Assembly: GCA_964036315.1 (NCBI GenBank) | Contig: OZ038496.1 | Span: forward strand, 17,230,533 to 17,294,532 | Reading direction: 5' to 3' | DNA: 64,000 nucleotides | Source of the DNA: Acanthosepion esculentum | Lineage: Eukaryota; Mollusca; Cephalopoda; Sepiida; Sepiidae | Shown: in pieces, positions 51,912 through 64,000 of the stretch | Position numbering within the stretch: the first letter of the stretch is position 1 | How the letters are laid out: every line of letters begins with the position of its first letter | Notes under the pieces: model-generated | What the model saw: only the letters and a program-made list of their open reading frames with translations | Told to the model about the DNA's origin: nothing | The model's database searches: none | Translations under genes and position numbers: made by a program

Positions 51912-53487
51912 GAATATATAATAGAACCATTCAGGAAGAGAAAGTCCCTCTGGTCCAAAGTGAGCTGGTAAATTTGTTTTAAAAAAGGCATACAATCTTC
52001 AATTTTGGGGCAATTCTTCAAAATCCAAAATATGGTCCCAAACCTTTGCCCTAAAGTGTAAGTTTTCAGTATTTAATTTAAACTCATGTTGATTGACTGC
52101 TAAAAAAAAAACTAATTACACCAAAGCTGTGTGGTGACTGAACCACTCCCCTGCTGGCTCAGCCTTCAGGATCTGCCTGTTGCAAGCTAATACAGTTAAT
52201 AATAATGAAAGCAGAGTCTTTATTAGGGTTTTTCTCTGAAACCCTGATGGGTTAATTAGATATTTTAGAGGGAGGGGGTGACTGTTATAGAAAGCATTGT
52301 TCATCCTGTGCAGCAGTGGGGGATTAGCCAGGCAGGGTTGCTCCAGCCATGGATACTGCATCAGAGAAAGAAATAATTGTCTGATGATCCAGCAATGACA
52401 GGTGATGGCTACAGTCCTCTTCAGGTGTCATGATTTGTGGTGATGTTCATCCGTAGGCTTGACATGTAAAACTACCACTTTGTAAAGTAGAGTGGCACCA
52501 CTAAGTCTGTTTTCTAAACATTCTGAGTCTTTTAGAAAGATAGGCCAGAAGGTAGAGGTCTGAATGGAAATCCTGATTAGCTCTTAACCTATTCTGAATT
52601 AGAAACACTTCAGCTTCAAATAATATGTGAAATAGCAACACTCTGGGATATAAAGAAGTTGTGTAACTACATGCCTGGCGTTGGCCCATGATAATTGGAG
52701 AATTTGGCCAGGAGCCCAAATCTCTAAGAACTGACATTATTGGAACAGCAAATTTAAGAAAGCCTTGGAAATGTTTTGGGTCAGCTGGATCTCTCAGCGA
52801 TTGCTGCTGCTTGAACCTCGGGGACAAACTTTGGTTGGTTAAAGTTTCACCTCAGTGGGTTACTTACTCAAAGAAATATGTCGTTATAAATTTGGGATTG
52901 GAATAAAAGCTTGTAACGTTTTCCAACAGGTAGCATTTGAACATGTTATTTTGTTTCACACGTGACTGAAATTTATGACAAAAAAAATATATTCTTAACA
53001 GTGATATATTAATGCATTTCTCCATAAGATTCTTAAATCTTACATTCTGTCGGGTAGGGATTTCAAATTTTTTGTTTTATTTAAAAGTGTAAAGATGCAT
53101 TTTTGTATTTCCAGAAAAATAGTCTGTACAATCTGCAAAAATACATGTGCCATTCATCGAGATCATGACATAACTAAGAGCAATGTTCGTAAATGACTTG
53201 TGGGGCTCAGAAATGTAAATTTTGACCTGGAAACACAAGATGGCAATAGTAAAGCCTCTCAAGTGTATAAACTCATTATATTCAAGCATTAGATTAACAA
53301 GATGAATTCATTTATTATTTCACTAGGAAAAATAAAAATAGGATAATGATGTGTATCAATATCTTTTGGATACTTAATCATTTTTCTCGGTGATAGGTCA
53401 AGAATTGAACATTATAATGATCCACTTTCATGTATCTATTTTGTCTGAATGTGATAAAGTATTTAAAATAATAATCTGGTGTATCAA
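51912..53487. other. Spacer; unrecognised minus ORF at 52501-52827
   Basis: The ORF (108 residues, starting MSPRFKQQQSLRDPAD) lies in slightly less AT-rich sequence and is not recognised. No repeat was identified in the rest. This is one of the longest stretches without visible transposon scars in the window. Confidence 0.35.
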
Positions 53488-53660
53488 AAGCCACTCAGAA
53501 TGTGAAATCAGTGAACCGAGTTCAAATTCCTGTCAAGTTTGTTACATTAACTTTCATGCAAATATCTTTAGGAAGGATACGAATCTGTTCCTTCTCTCTA
53601 CAGATATGAGCAGAGCTGGTGCAAGGGTTACATGCCCCAACCCTGAATACATGATACGCC
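53488..53660 (+). mobile_element. SINE fragment (57.9-kb family)
   Basis: ccgagttcaaattcctgtc is the B-box region; the body continues to about 53640. Confidence 0.6.
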
Positions 53661-54010
53661 TACCCCAACTCAATTTTCATATGGTAGTATTCGTAGAAAA
53701 TACAAATTTTATTATAACCTAATTATGTACAATAATAGATCATATGCAATATAGGTAAACAATTCAACTAGAAAAATTGAAAATAAATACAATGCATCCA
53801 AATACAATTTAGAGACATGTCATAATAGATTATTACATCTTAAATAAATTAACAATGTTTTGCGGCAATTTTTAACAACAACTTGAGATTTTACTTGCTA
53901 AAATGTTAAATAATTTTAACATATTCAGAATTGTGGAGGAAAAATAGTGAATTTTACACAGTGTTTATTTTTTTTAGATTTAGCATAAGCAAAACAAATT
54001 CATGGATATG
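53640..54010 (-). repeat. Unclassified dispersed repeat, copy 2
   Basis: Reverse complement of 38480-38840 with moderate divergence. Confidence 0.75.
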
Positions 54011-54248
54011 GATGAGGAAAGATCCCAGAATGACGTCAAAATCAGCAAAAAATTTCCTTCCTTCAATAACAGTCATTTGTGCTTCGTTTAATTTGTAACG
54101 TATATGAGTCTAGATAGATAGCAAGTGTCCCAAAGCACTGCTTCGGGCCCTCAATCAGGCTTGCTAACTTCCCCTGTAGTGAAACACCTTTGATGTCCAA
54201 TTTAAAATAATGTCTCAAAAACTAACAGAATCTGTAAAAAAGTACAGT

Positions 54249-54250
<2 letters not shown>

Positions 54251-54289
<39 letters not shown>
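54251..54289. repeat. (AAT)n microsatellite
   Basis: About 13 repeats of AAT. Confidence 0.95.
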
Positions 54290-54825
54290 TGAAGTTTAAA
54301 CTTGTATGGCTTTAGAAGTGAAAGGTCACAATGATACTAATTGTCATTGATTGGTGCACTTGGTATGGTGACTAAACAGAATAGAGACATATATAAAGAA
54401 TATTGGTATTGATTGCCTAGTGGTACTGTTGCAGAAAAGAAGCCTCTTAGGAATTTCAAGAATAATCCAGAAAGGGATGAACACTTAGAGTCAGAGAAAA
54501 ATTGAATGATAACTAATGCTGTTAGTCTTGGCCCATTATCCAGGCATTAATTATGAAATCTCATCTGAGGAAATAATACTGAATTAAAGAAATAATAATA
54601 TAATGAAACCAGACACAGTAATTAGATGCATACATGAAATAAGATTTAGAAAAAATATCTGTAAAAATGAGAAAATTTTTGATACACCGTAAAAATAATA
54701 CTTATGACCATATCATATTAAAACACCAGTTCTCATCCAGTCACCAAATTTAAATAACATTAAGCCCAGTCAGTACCTTAATAATTGACTGCTTGGGAAT
54801 ACCATGGGCTGTACACTTGGATGCG
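54290..54825. other. Spacer, nothing recognised
   Basis: No supported features. Confidence 0.4.
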
Positions 54826-55160
54826 CATGTGATGCGATAATGGCTTGGAATGTGAAATCGGAGAGCCAAGTTTGAATTCCAGTTGAGTTTATTATATTCA
54901 CTTTTACCCAAATATCCTTGGGGAAGGTAGGAATCCATCTCTTCTCTCCTCAGCTATGGGTTAAATATCAAGATACGATGTCACATCCACCCCTACTAAC
55001 ACACATTGGGTCATAACAGTATGGTTCAATGCCAATATTTAACACCGGTTGTACTTGTTGGGTCACCAGATTTAAACCAAGGCCCATTCACATCACCTAC
55101 CTCAATGATCTAGACTAGTACAAAGATATCGAGATCTGGGGAAGGCTTTCCCAGGCTGAA
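54826..55160 (+). mobile_element. SINE (57.9-kb family)
   Basis: gcgataatggcttggaatgt...ccaagtttgaattccagttg gives a decayed B box, then ccttggggaaggtaggaatc and the body. Confidence 0.65.
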
Positions 55161-55224
55161 AATGAAATGAAGTGAAAATAATATTTATTGTAATAATGCC
55201 TTAAATATTGCTTCAACATATGGT

Positions 55225-55735
55225 CTGGTGTTTCTGCTGTGTATCTAGATTCTTGATGAAATTCCAAGAAGAATCAGCAATATTATTGGTCCTGACATGG
55301 TGTCTCAGCTTCAGTCACTTTCTCACTGCCATAATGTAGCTGCCCTGTGCCTTTTCTATAAATACTTTCATGGTAATTTTTCAGATGATCTCTTCCTAAT
55401 GGTACCTAGACTTTGTGAATTTAAGTGTAGTATGAAGATTGGCAGCAACGTCTCATCATTTTACAGTTGAATTGAGAAGACATAACCATAAATTTTATGC
55501 TAACAGTTTCTTTTCTTGCATTTCTTGGCTATGGAACTCTCTTCCTGCTCCATGCTTTTCAGTCAGCTTTGAACATCAACATTTAAATGCAGTGTCAATC
55601 ATTATCTACTGTCCTCTCAATTACTGTTCTATTTCTCTTGCTCCTTAATAATGATTCTTCTTTTTTCTTCTTCTTTCTCACTCAGTAACCTCTTGTGTCT
55701 TAGTGACTTTACTCCCTTCCTTGGGGTGAAATGAT
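55225..55735 (+). pseudogene. LINE ORF2 C-terminal relic (LFYRYFHGN family), sense strand
   Basis: Reads ILDEIPRRISNIIGPDMV then SQLQSLSHCHNVAALCLFYK and YFHGNFSDDLFLMVPRLCEF; after a frameshift ELRRHNHKFYANSFF and WLWNSLPAPCFSVSF, ending at stops near 55648. It is the clearest plus-strand copy and shows how the minus-strand relics read. Confidence 0.78.
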
Positions 55736-55889
55736 TAAAAAGAAATAAGCCTGGATTAGAAAAAAAAAACATTAAAAAATTAATTTATATTTCTGGTGCA
55801 AAAGATAAAGCTAGCAGATATAGATTTGAAAAGCCTTAACAAGTCATGTTCATTCCTTAAATAAGTAATTAAGCCTTGCCTTATAACAG

Positions 55890-56085
55890 TTCCCCATAGC
55901 CTAATTGGTAAAAGTGCACTTTGACTACAGGCAGGTTTTCTCTGATGGAAAAATGGAAATACAGGATCAATTTCTGGTGCTAGGTACATTTTCTTTAATA
56001 GGACTTTTTGATCTAGGCCAGTTGATACTAATTTCACTGCTTAAGAAAATAAAAAACAAAAATAATAATAATAATGGTCAAACTA
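55890..56085 (+). mobile_element. tRNA-like SINE with (AAT)n tail
   Basis: TAGCCTAATTGGTAAAAGTGC resembles a tRNA A-box region, the body runs to ttgatctaggcc, and the end is an A-rich (AAT)n run at about 56050-56074. Confidence 0.5.
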
Positions 56086-56089
56086 TATA

Positions 56090-56805
56090 ATAATTCTCAA
56101 TATGTATTTATATATTTTCTGTTCAATCTGTAGTGGGAATGGAGGAAAATCAACTTAAATTAGTAAATTAATGGGTAATTACTTCCCTTAGTCATTCTAC
56201 AACTAGAATATATATCTGCATTTAGAAAAAATTAGTTCCCAAGAAAAATGAACCTTTTAATTAATAGGTTTGTTCCTACGTTTCTTAGATTACAGTCTTA
56301 TTCGTTCAAGCCTTTCATATGAGGCATTCAGATACCTTCGTCTATTAAGTGATTGTTTTGTCTCATTATGATCTTGAAACAAATTTTGTTGTCACTGTCT
56401 TTGTTGTTCTGTTGTTACACTTTTTCTTCTGAGAGATATTTTCCATTTCCCACAAACACAACATTAAATGCATAAATATTTAATGTAAAAAATACAGAAA
56501 ATCATTTTAACATTAATATTGAGCCAAAAACTGATTTATATTATACCAGGAGTAGTCAATGAATCAGATTCCACTGAACGTTAAAAAATATAAAGTGAAC
56601 AGATTAATTTAATGCTTCATTGGCATCTATTTTAGTTGGTAATTATTTATCTCCACTTTATTGTATCTCAATACATTGTTTCAAGACTTTTATTTCATTG
56701 CATTACACCATTCAAACATTCCAACAATAGTTGTCATTCTTGATGGCACAGATACACTTGTAATAATAGTAATATACTGTAGTCATAACTCATCTTTAGG
56801 TGTAC
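56090..56805. other. Spacer, nothing recognised
   Basis: AT-rich, no supported features. Confidence 0.4.
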
Positions 56806-57575
56806 TAGCAGCATGGCCCGGCGTTGCCCGTGCTTGATTAAAAAATCGTACGACTCATACAGCAATCGCTATCACTTGACTTAAAAGATTTTTGCCCTAC
56901 CTTGCCTATAAAGGAGTGCCCTTTGCCATGCTGATGTTGCTACATGCCTTACTTCTTGCCTATCTCACACTGCAAATTTTTTCTAAGCTCTATACTAAAC
57001 ATTAAATCTAAAAAGAACTAAACAAAATGAACACAAAACGATCAGCTTTAAAAAAGGACTCGTAACTGGAAAAACCGAATGAAAAAAGAATGTTAACAAT
57101 TACTTTTTCACACCCAACCCAGTTCTGTGGAATCAGAATCAATGTTGAGTTTAAGCAAGGGAATGAGCCAATTGGAGTAAAGTGCCATGCAGATTTAAAT
57201 TTTTCCCACTTGTGACGAATGCAGCTATCGATTTTTTTGCAAGCTAGCATGCTAGTTAACATTCATGTGAGTCAGCTGTTGGCTCTCATGCTGGCCAATA
57301 GATTCTTCGTGCCTATTCGTGGCAGCCAGCTATAGGCTCTCACTCTGGCCAGTAGAAAATGGCTGCAAACTAAATGAAAACTGCCGTAGGAGCATGAAAA
57401 AATTGATTATCTCCACTATCGATGGGAGTTAGGAAATGCAAAGTTGGTTGGCCTTCCCGCTAACTTGGAGCATGTGCATGTAAATTTTGGTGCAAATCCA
57501 TCAAAAATTGCGGCTGTGCATTCGTTACACACATCTTGCCTTTTATAGATAGAGATATCAAATAAGCTTTGGTAG
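56806..57575. repeat. Dispersed repeat opening with a CCCGGCGTTGCCCG motif
   Basis: ctagcagcatggcccggcgttgcccg resembles the conserved edge of a repeat common in invertebrate genomes as I remember it. The far edge near cttttatagatagagat is a plausible terminus. The interior has no intact ORF. Confidence 0.4.
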
Positions 57576-57917
57576 AAATGCCTGTAAAAAAAATGAAAAT
57601 ACATTTCATACTCCCTAATATATAATAATAATAATAATAAATGTTACAGAGATGCTGCTAGATCCTGTGTTCATGGCATATAAAAATCTAAAAGGACATA
57701 GTAAACGCCTTATCTGTGTATCCATCCCAGGGATACACCTCAATTCTGACATGAAAAACAATACCTTGCATCCAACCCTGTAACTGTAATAAAACAGTAT
57801 TTTCTGTCATAAAGTGTTGAACAGTTATAATGATAGTGTCATTAATTGGAAGTACTGAACCATTCTTTCTCATGTTAATGAGAAAGAATGGTTTTATACT
57901 TTAGTACTCATTTAGAG

Positions 57918-58235
57918 GTACAGTGGAGTGATAGATACTGGCTCGGATTGAGGAATCGGAGATCCGAGTTCGAATTCCAGTCGAATCCATTACATTCACT
58001 TATGTGCTAATACCCTTGGGAAAGGTATGAATCCTCTTCTTCTCCCTCCAGCTATGGGTAAATAGCAGGACAGACTGGGTTCTATAGCCTTGGATGGCAA
58101 CTGGTCTACCACAGAAATAAAAGGCAATGTACTATCAGAAAAAATCTGCCTTGTCAGTCATGTTTTGAAAGATTCATGATTGCCTAAGCATGTATGACGT
58201 ATGGCACATGACTGACTGATTAATATTTAAGCTTA
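57918..58235 (+). mobile_element. tRNA-headed SINE
   Basis: B box GAGTTCGAATTCC near 57968 (close to the GGTTCGANNCC consensus), then cattacattcacttatgtg, a body with ggatggcaactggtctacc, and an end near atggcacatgactgactg. The best-preserved copy of this family here. Confidence 0.75.
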
Positions 58236-58367
58236 TCTTTTAAAAGTTCAATGATAGTTTTGCCGCCACTTAATTTAAAGACAATTTCATGTACATAGGA
58301 TCTGTCAAGGCTGGAAAATGAGGATTGGACAGCTCCAATTTTTTTGCCAGACCAGATATGGCAACAC

Positions 58368-58890
58368 AATGGAGTAATGGATAGCGGCTTGGATTGAGGA
58401 ATTGGAGAGCTGAGTTCAAATTCCAGTCGAATCCATTACATTCACTTTGTGCTAATAGTCTTGGGAAAGGTATGAATCCTCTCCTTCTACCCCCACCTAT
58501 GGGTAAATTGCAGGACAGAATGGGTTCTGTAGCCTTGGATGGCAACTGGTCTACCACAGAAAGAAATGGCAATGTACTGTGTGACAAAATCTGCCTCATC
58601 AGTCATGTATCGAAAGATACACGATTGCCTAAGCGTGTATCATGCATGGCACATAACTGACTCACTCACAGGCTAATACCCTTGGAGAAGGTATGAATCC
58701 TCCTCTTCTAACCCAGCTATGGGTAAATAGCAGGACAGAATGGGTTCTGTAGCCTTGGATGGCAACTGGTCTACCACAGAAAGAAATGGCAATCTACTGC
58801 AGGGAAAAAATTTGCCTTGTCAGTTATGTATCAAAAGATACACGATCGCCTAAGTGTGTATCATGCATGGAACATAACTGACTCACTGAT
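58368..58890 (+). mobile_element. SINE, full copy plus partial tandem copy
   Basis: A full copy at 58368-58668 with B-box-like GAGTTCAAATTCC, followed directly by a second copy (58669-58890) that lacks the tRNA head. Confidence 0.75.
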
Positions 58891-59149
58891 TTAGAAATTA
58901 GATGCTTCAGAACCACCTTAGACATCTCTTATAAAGACTGCATCACAAATTACACCATGCAAGACACGATCAGTCAAGAAACAGGCCCAGTGAAAGACCT
59001 ATGGTTATAATAGTCAATAATCTTTCAACGACCATCCTACGAGGTACCACTTTAGGCAAGTGTAGACATTCAGGGAAAAAAAATGAGCTGACAACATTAC
59101 TGTGTGCACTGAAATATCATTCGCAAACTCAGACATTGGCATTTTTTTA
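58891..59149. other. Spacer, nothing recognised
   Basis: No supported features. Confidence 0.4.
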
Positions 59150-59790
59150 AAAAGCAAATCACCCCAAGCAAGGCAGGAGAGCCACTAGGATAAAGGTGTT
59201 ACAGAGAATGAGAGTAAGAATAAAGAGGTGTGTTTGGGAAAAGGATAAAGAGAAGGACAGGGATCAGGATCAACGCATCAGGAAATGTCAATTGACATTC
59301 CATTTGAATACTTGAAGATTATAGTTATCAGGAAAGCAAGTGATATGAAGGGAGTTCCACTGAAGTGTGAGATAAGAAGCTGTTGGAGTAGAAGAGATGG
59401 CTACATTTAGCTGTTTTGACAGTGAAAGGGTGGGACCGAGATGCCAACCTAGTAGCATGCTTAAATCCATGCAGTTTGGGAACCAGTGAAAGAAGCTCTT
59501 CAGAGCAGTTGCCATGAAAATACAGAGAGAAGTCAAAACATGTCTGTGAGAAAGTGACTGTAGATGAGATGCCAGATCAGGACCTATCACATTGCATATC
59601 AATCTCTGGATTTTGTTGAGGACCTTGAGATGAAGAGCACAGCACCAGACCATATATGGCAACAATATTCAATGCAAGGACAAATGTTTGATTTGTAGAT
59701 TTGAAGGATGGATTCAGGTGAGAAAAACCTTCTGGCATGACACAGAGAACCACCTTTCCCTGTCGTAGATGAAGCTTCCACTTGAGATAT
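59150..59790 (-). pseudogene. LINE ORF2 C-terminal relic (LFYRYFHGN family)
   Basis: Minus strand from about 59781: RFFSPESILQIYKSNICPCI then EYCCHIWSGA, a frameshift, LHLKVLNKIQRLICNVIGPD, LASHLQSLSHRHVLTSL and later FKWNVN at the tail. It extends further upstream (towards the RT) than the other copies but still lacks the catalytic motifs. Confidence 0.78.
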
Positions 59791-59934
59791 TGGTCAGGAG
59801 CTCAGCTACACAGCAATCTTAAAACCATACCTAGTAATGGGACTGATGATAATGATGATGTGGAAACCAGTCTTTCTTGAAAAGGAAGCTTCATTGACAA
59901 GGCAGGAAAGTTGTGGTAATTTTGTATGTCAACT

Positions 59935-60000
59935 CCTTTATTCGGACTATTGCCCTCATCTTTGTCGCCATATTTATTACAACATTTTGGCAAAGAACAC
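59935..60000 (-). mobile_element. SINE 3' scrap
   Basis: cggactattgccctcatctt...tatttattacaacatt is the minus SINE tail, next to the larger plus copy. Confidence 0.55.
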
Positions 60001-60004
60001 CATT

Positions 60005-60612
60005 GGAAATTTGTAAACTTAAGTAATCAGCACATATGCTAGGCCACAAAAATCTCCTGAGCCAACCAAGCATAGAAATGAATACAATATGGGAGCCAGT
60101 AATAAGGAGTGCCAGAGAAAAGCAATAACAGCAACAAAAATTTCAATATGAGCTCTGGTAAAAACTTGCAATGATAACAGCAAAAAATAGCAATATGAGC
60201 ACTGGTAAAAAATGGTTACTGAAGACATTAGGTTTATAATACCCAGAAATTCATACACAGATGTCTCAAGGACACATGACACAGTGGATAAAGGCGTTAG
60301 TTAGATCCAGTGACAGGACCCAAAGAGTGTGAATTCCATACCCGTCTAAGGCAGTGGAGAACTTTCAGAGGGAAATTAACAGGAGATAACTGATAACTGA
60401 CATCCATTAAACATGGCACCTGGAAGTAGAAGAGTTGACTCCAGTGAGCAAAATAAAGAGTTCAGTTCGACATTCCAACCACCTGAAGAAGGCCGGAGCG
60501 TACAACAGCTGAAATGTTGTGATAAATATGGCGACAAAGATGAGGACAATCGTCTGAATAATGTAAATAATGTACATAATACCTCATCTCAGAAATATAG
60601 GCAGATACAAGC
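60005..60612 (+). mobile_element. SINE with extended 5' flank
   Basis: 60005-60260 matches 25025-25240 inverted. The SINE head follows with A-box-like TGACACAGTGG near 60275. The body has ctgaagaaggccggagcg...gctgaaatg and the tail tacctcatctcagaaatata. Confidence 0.75.
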
Positions 60613-61119
60613 TCACTTGTAAAATGCATGTGGGAAAAGGTTTTGGTTCTTGATATGGATATTTTTTCTCCTCTGTTGACATTTCTCCATTGGATTAGCA
60701 CCTTTTCAGGTGCTGACAGCATTTCCTAGATAGGAAACATTACGCTAATTATAAAGAGGTTTCAAAAAAGAAGTCAGAGAAATGTTTTTTGCTTTAAAAC
60801 TGAAAGTTTTCTGCCCAAAGCATAAATAACTTACCTGCTTTATAGAATTATTTCACTGAAAGTGAAGGAAACTATTAACTTGATTGAATTTGTAATTGAT
60901 CATTAAGTAAGACTGGATTATACACCTGAACAAAAAAGTAAAAGGACTTTATTTCCGAAATAATACTTGGCTTTTAAAGTATCTTTTAGTTTTTGTGATT
61001 TAATTTTGTAACTTCTAAAATTTTCTATTATTCCTTTCTCTCGGCATTTTTGGTGACATGTCATTTTTCCTTTTATTTATTTTTTCAATACTTTACTTTC
61101 ACTTTCACAATTGCCTTAA
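60613..61119. other. Spacer, nothing recognised
   Basis: No supported features. Confidence 0.4.
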
Positions 61120-62880
61120 CTCTTGCTCTTTGAGTTAGTTTCATTTTATAAAAAAAAAAGCATCTTTCACCTCCTCTATCTTGCTTTATTACTTTCTTTC
61201 TTCATATTTCTGTCTGTTTGTTTCTTCCCCTCACTATCTCCACTTGATTCTCCTGCTTATTCTCTCTCTCTTTTTCTCATTCTCTCTTCAAAGTTTCTTT
61301 ATTTCTTTCTTTTCTTCCTCCTCTCTCTCTTCTTCCTTGTTTTTGTATTATTTCTCTCTTGTTCTTTGTTTCTTCCTATTTCTCTCTCTCCTTTTCATCT
61401 TTGTTTTTCTTTTTGTCACTTCAACTTTCTCTCTCTCTCTCTCTCTCTCTCTCTTCATGTTTCTTCCTCATATTGTCTCTTATTGTCTTCTTTCTCACTC
61501 TTCTTGTTTCATTCTCTCTATCTATTTCTTCATCTTTCTATTTCTTTCTTTCTTTCTCCTCTTGCTTCTGAAACCTTTTCTCTCTAATTCTTTCTTTTTT
61601 ATCCTCTCTCTCCTTGTTCTTTCTCTTCTCTTTTCCTTCTTGTTTCGTTTTTATCTCTCTCACCATGTTTCTTTTTTTTCTTGTTTCTCCCTCTTTTCTT
61701 TTTCTCTTTCCATGTTTCTATCTCTCCTCTCTCTACTTTCTTCTTTACCTCTCTCTCCACTTCATGCTCCCAATTTCTCTTTCTTTTCTTTTTTCTTCCT
61801 CTTTCGCACTCTTTCTTCCTAGTTGTTCTTTTTTTACTCTTGTTTCTTTATCTTCTTCCTCTATTTCTCCATGTTTCTTCCTCTTTCTCTCTTTCACATT
61901 GTTTCTTCTTTCTCTCTCACTCTCTACATTTCTCTATTTCTCTTTCTAGTTTTCCATTCCCTTCTCTTTTTCTCTCAATTTCTCTTCTTCTCTGCCACAA
62001 TTTCTTTCTAATTATTTTTTCTTCTATTTCTTTCTCTCTCTCTCTTTTTATAATTCTATTTCTTTCTCTCCTTTCCTCCTTGTGTTCTACCCTTTTCCCT
62101 CTCCTTATTTTTCCTCTGTTTTTCTTTCTTTCTTTCTTTCTGTCTTTCTTTCTTTCTTCCCTTGCTTGTTTTTACTTCTTTGCTTGCTTTCTTTCATTCT
62201 ATTTGCACTTGATTTTTACCAAGTCCTTTCTTTCTTTTTTCCTTTCTTTTATTTTCTTCTCCTACATTGTTCATGATCTCTTTCCTTTTACATTTCCTTC
62301 TTTATTTCTTTGTTTTTCTTTCCTTCCCACTTCCTTCTTTTCTTTCTTTCCTTCCTTCCTTCCTTCTTTCCTTCTCAAATTCATTGTCTGTTTTTTTCAT
62401 CTTCCCATCTATCTGCACTTTATTCTTCCCAAATTCCTTCTTCATTCTTTTTTCTTTTTTCTTGATCTCTTTTCTTTTACATTTCATTTTTTTCCAATTC
62501 CTTTCATTCTTTCTTTTTTCTTTCATCCTTGGTTTCTTTCTTCTGTCCATCCCAATTTCTTTCTTTCTTTCTTTTTTCTTTCTTTCTTTCTTCTTAACAA
62601 TGACAGTTTTTCTTCACATCTCTTATCTATACTTATAACCTTCTCTTCTCTCTTTCATTGTCTTTTTCTACCACTCTCTCCCTTTCTTGCTCCTCTAAAC
62701 CCCTGACATATTCTCTTTCTCGTACTTTCTTTCTTTTTTCTGATTTTTTTTCATTCACCATAAGCTTTCCTCTTTTGCCTCTCTCTTGCTCTCTCTTTAT
62801 GCTTCTTTTATCTTTTTCGTTATCTTATATGTTACCCACCCACTCTGTTTAATGCTCTTTCTCCATCACTTGTCCTTTTC
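61120..62880 (+). repeat. 1.8-kb polypyrimidine tract
   Basis: Almost uninterrupted C/T on the plus strand with CT, CTTT and TTCC runs (for example about 61428-61453 and 62118-62158). The 341- and 213-codon ORFs over it are composed of Ser, Phe and Leu and are compositional artefacts. Confidence 0.92.
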
Positions 62881-63254
62881 CCCCACTACTAATTCCTGAT
62901 GCTAACCCCCATTTTTCTCTCTATTTCTTTCTAAACGATTTTTCACTCTCTAACCAGTAACACTAATTATTTGTAAAAAAAAGAAAATTTTTTTCATTGA
63001 TGAAGACCAAAATTTCCAATTTATCATCATTACTTCAATTCCATTAATGAGAATAACTCCAATAATCAATCAAATTGATTTATTGATTTCTGTCTTCGTT
63101 GACATGTTTGTGTGCAAATCTTGGCGGGGTGATTGTAATGAGTAATATCACCTTCTTTGTGGATCCCTTCGACTTAAAAGGTAACTTTAAAAAAATAAAC
63201 ATAAATGTTTCTTGCAAAAAATTTAAAATAATCACAGAGAGTGAATAGGGAAAC
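62881..63254. other. Spacer, nothing recognised
   Basis: No supported features. Confidence 0.4.
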
Positions 63255-63390
63255 ATGTTAGAATGTTGAAATATAAGGTTTATCATAATGAGGAAAGAAG
63301 GCTTGCAGACTTTAACACTCATGGGATACATTGAAAGCAACAGGGACAGAGTGAAACATATGCAGACTATTAAATATCTCATATGTAAAA
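63255..63390 (+). pseudogene. LINE ORF2 C-terminal scrap (MRKEGLEN family)
   Basis: Reads IMRKEGLQTLTLMGYIESNR and DRVKHMQ. Confidence 0.65.
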
Positions 63391-63669
63391 GTTAGCAATG
63401 TTTAACCAATGTGCTGGAAAAAAAACAATGCATCAAAAGGACTATTTTTTCCCTTGACACCACTATTATTTTAACTACCTTCACTCCTTGATAATGTTTA
63501 TTGTTTTAAAAAGTGTTGATTAGAATTGTAATAAAACCTAGACAAGTGATGGAAGTGTATTCATACATTTTTTGTTCTTGAGAATTTACAAGAAAAATAT
63601 TAAATACTATTTATATATCAGAATACAGCCTAAATTGTGAGTTGGAGATGTCAAAATCAAACAGATTCA

Positions 63670-64000
63670 GAAATTTAACTGGATATTGTAATGATGAAAA
63701 GTGTAACAGAGGAAAGATACCTTTCAGAACCCAAGCAAAGTATAAAGATATCAGAAAATGTCTGTAGAAACAAAGAAAAAAGTGCAGTGCTGCTATTTTG
63801 TATTTAATTTTGAATATGCCAGATGAAACAGCTTAAAGCAACAGAAATTTAATCTACTGATGAATTCTGAGAATCTGTAGACTGAATATGTGAGTCATGA
63901 AAAATGCTTTATATGATAAAAAATGAAGATGAAAGTAAATACAAGTGAAAAATTCATAATAATGGCTGACAATGCTTCATCTAATAAAAAATGAAGATGA
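63670..64000 (+). pseudogene. LINE ORF2 C-terminal relic, cut by window edge
   Basis: Pieces resemble 44390-44620: ETKKSVL-like and the tgaatatgtgagtcatg region, all heavily broken. The 35-bp segment ctaataaaaaatgaagatga recurs near the very end. Confidence 0.5.

Noticed and set aside
61181..62706. Open frames of 213 and 341 codons
   Set aside because: They lie wholly in a polypyrimidine tract and consist of Ser, Phe and Leu. Lack of stops is compositional.

Overview
The window is animal nuclear DNA, AT-rich and made almost entirely of transposable-element wreckage, microsatellites and foldback repeats. I recognise no host exon, no rRNA and no intact tRNA. The best guess for the source is a mollusc, most likely a cephalopod such as an octopus. 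The reasons are the dense long (TA)n tracts, the mixture of mariner/Tc1 relics, Penelope-like elements (PLEs), tRNA-headed SINEs and LINE 3' ends, and SINE and LINE tails that resemble octopus repeats as I remember them. That identification is inference.

Layout. 1-4.1 kb: two convergent LINE 3' ends form a 0.5-kb-arm inverted repeat around a mariner element that sits between (TA)n tracts. 4.1-9.4 kb: microsatellites, PLE pieces, a deleted mariner-family element and a PLE-derived block carrying an inverted pair of hammerhead-like motifs. 9.4-18 kb: LINE C-terminal fragments, a PLE GIY-YIG relic, and a SINE cluster with an 88-bp tandem repeat. 18-28.3 kb: a 333-bp-arm palindrome, two Tc1-like relics, two mariner-family relics, a second copy of the PLE block, SINEs and more foldbacks. 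28.3-33 kb: a PLE GIY-YIG relic and PLE inverted blocks. 33-36 kb: two tRNA-headed SINE-like repeats, each with a complete-looking type I hammerhead ribozyme, next to a third hammerhead class. 36-42 kb: a short mariner with 68-bp inverted repeats and a non-autonomous element with 15-bp terminal subrepeats. 42-60.6 kb: LINE 3' fragments (one carrying an 83-bp tandem array), SINE copies, a hAT-like MITE and paired direct repeats. 61-63 kb: a 1.8-kb polypyrimidine tract. 63-64 kb: LINE fragments.

How the parts fit. Nothing here looks like a functioning protein-coding system; every transposase and reverse-transcriptase relic is broken. The notable signal is RNA-level. Several repeat families carry motifs with the hammerhead arrangement (CUGANGA, stem II, GAAA, short stem III, UH cleavage site, stem I), and these repeats are repeatedly bracketed by (TA)n tracts. 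In one case a paralogous block shows the same (TA)n site without the hammerhead-bearing insert. This fits non-autonomous, ribozyme-bearing retroelements (retrozyme- or SINE-like) mobilised alongside PLEs.
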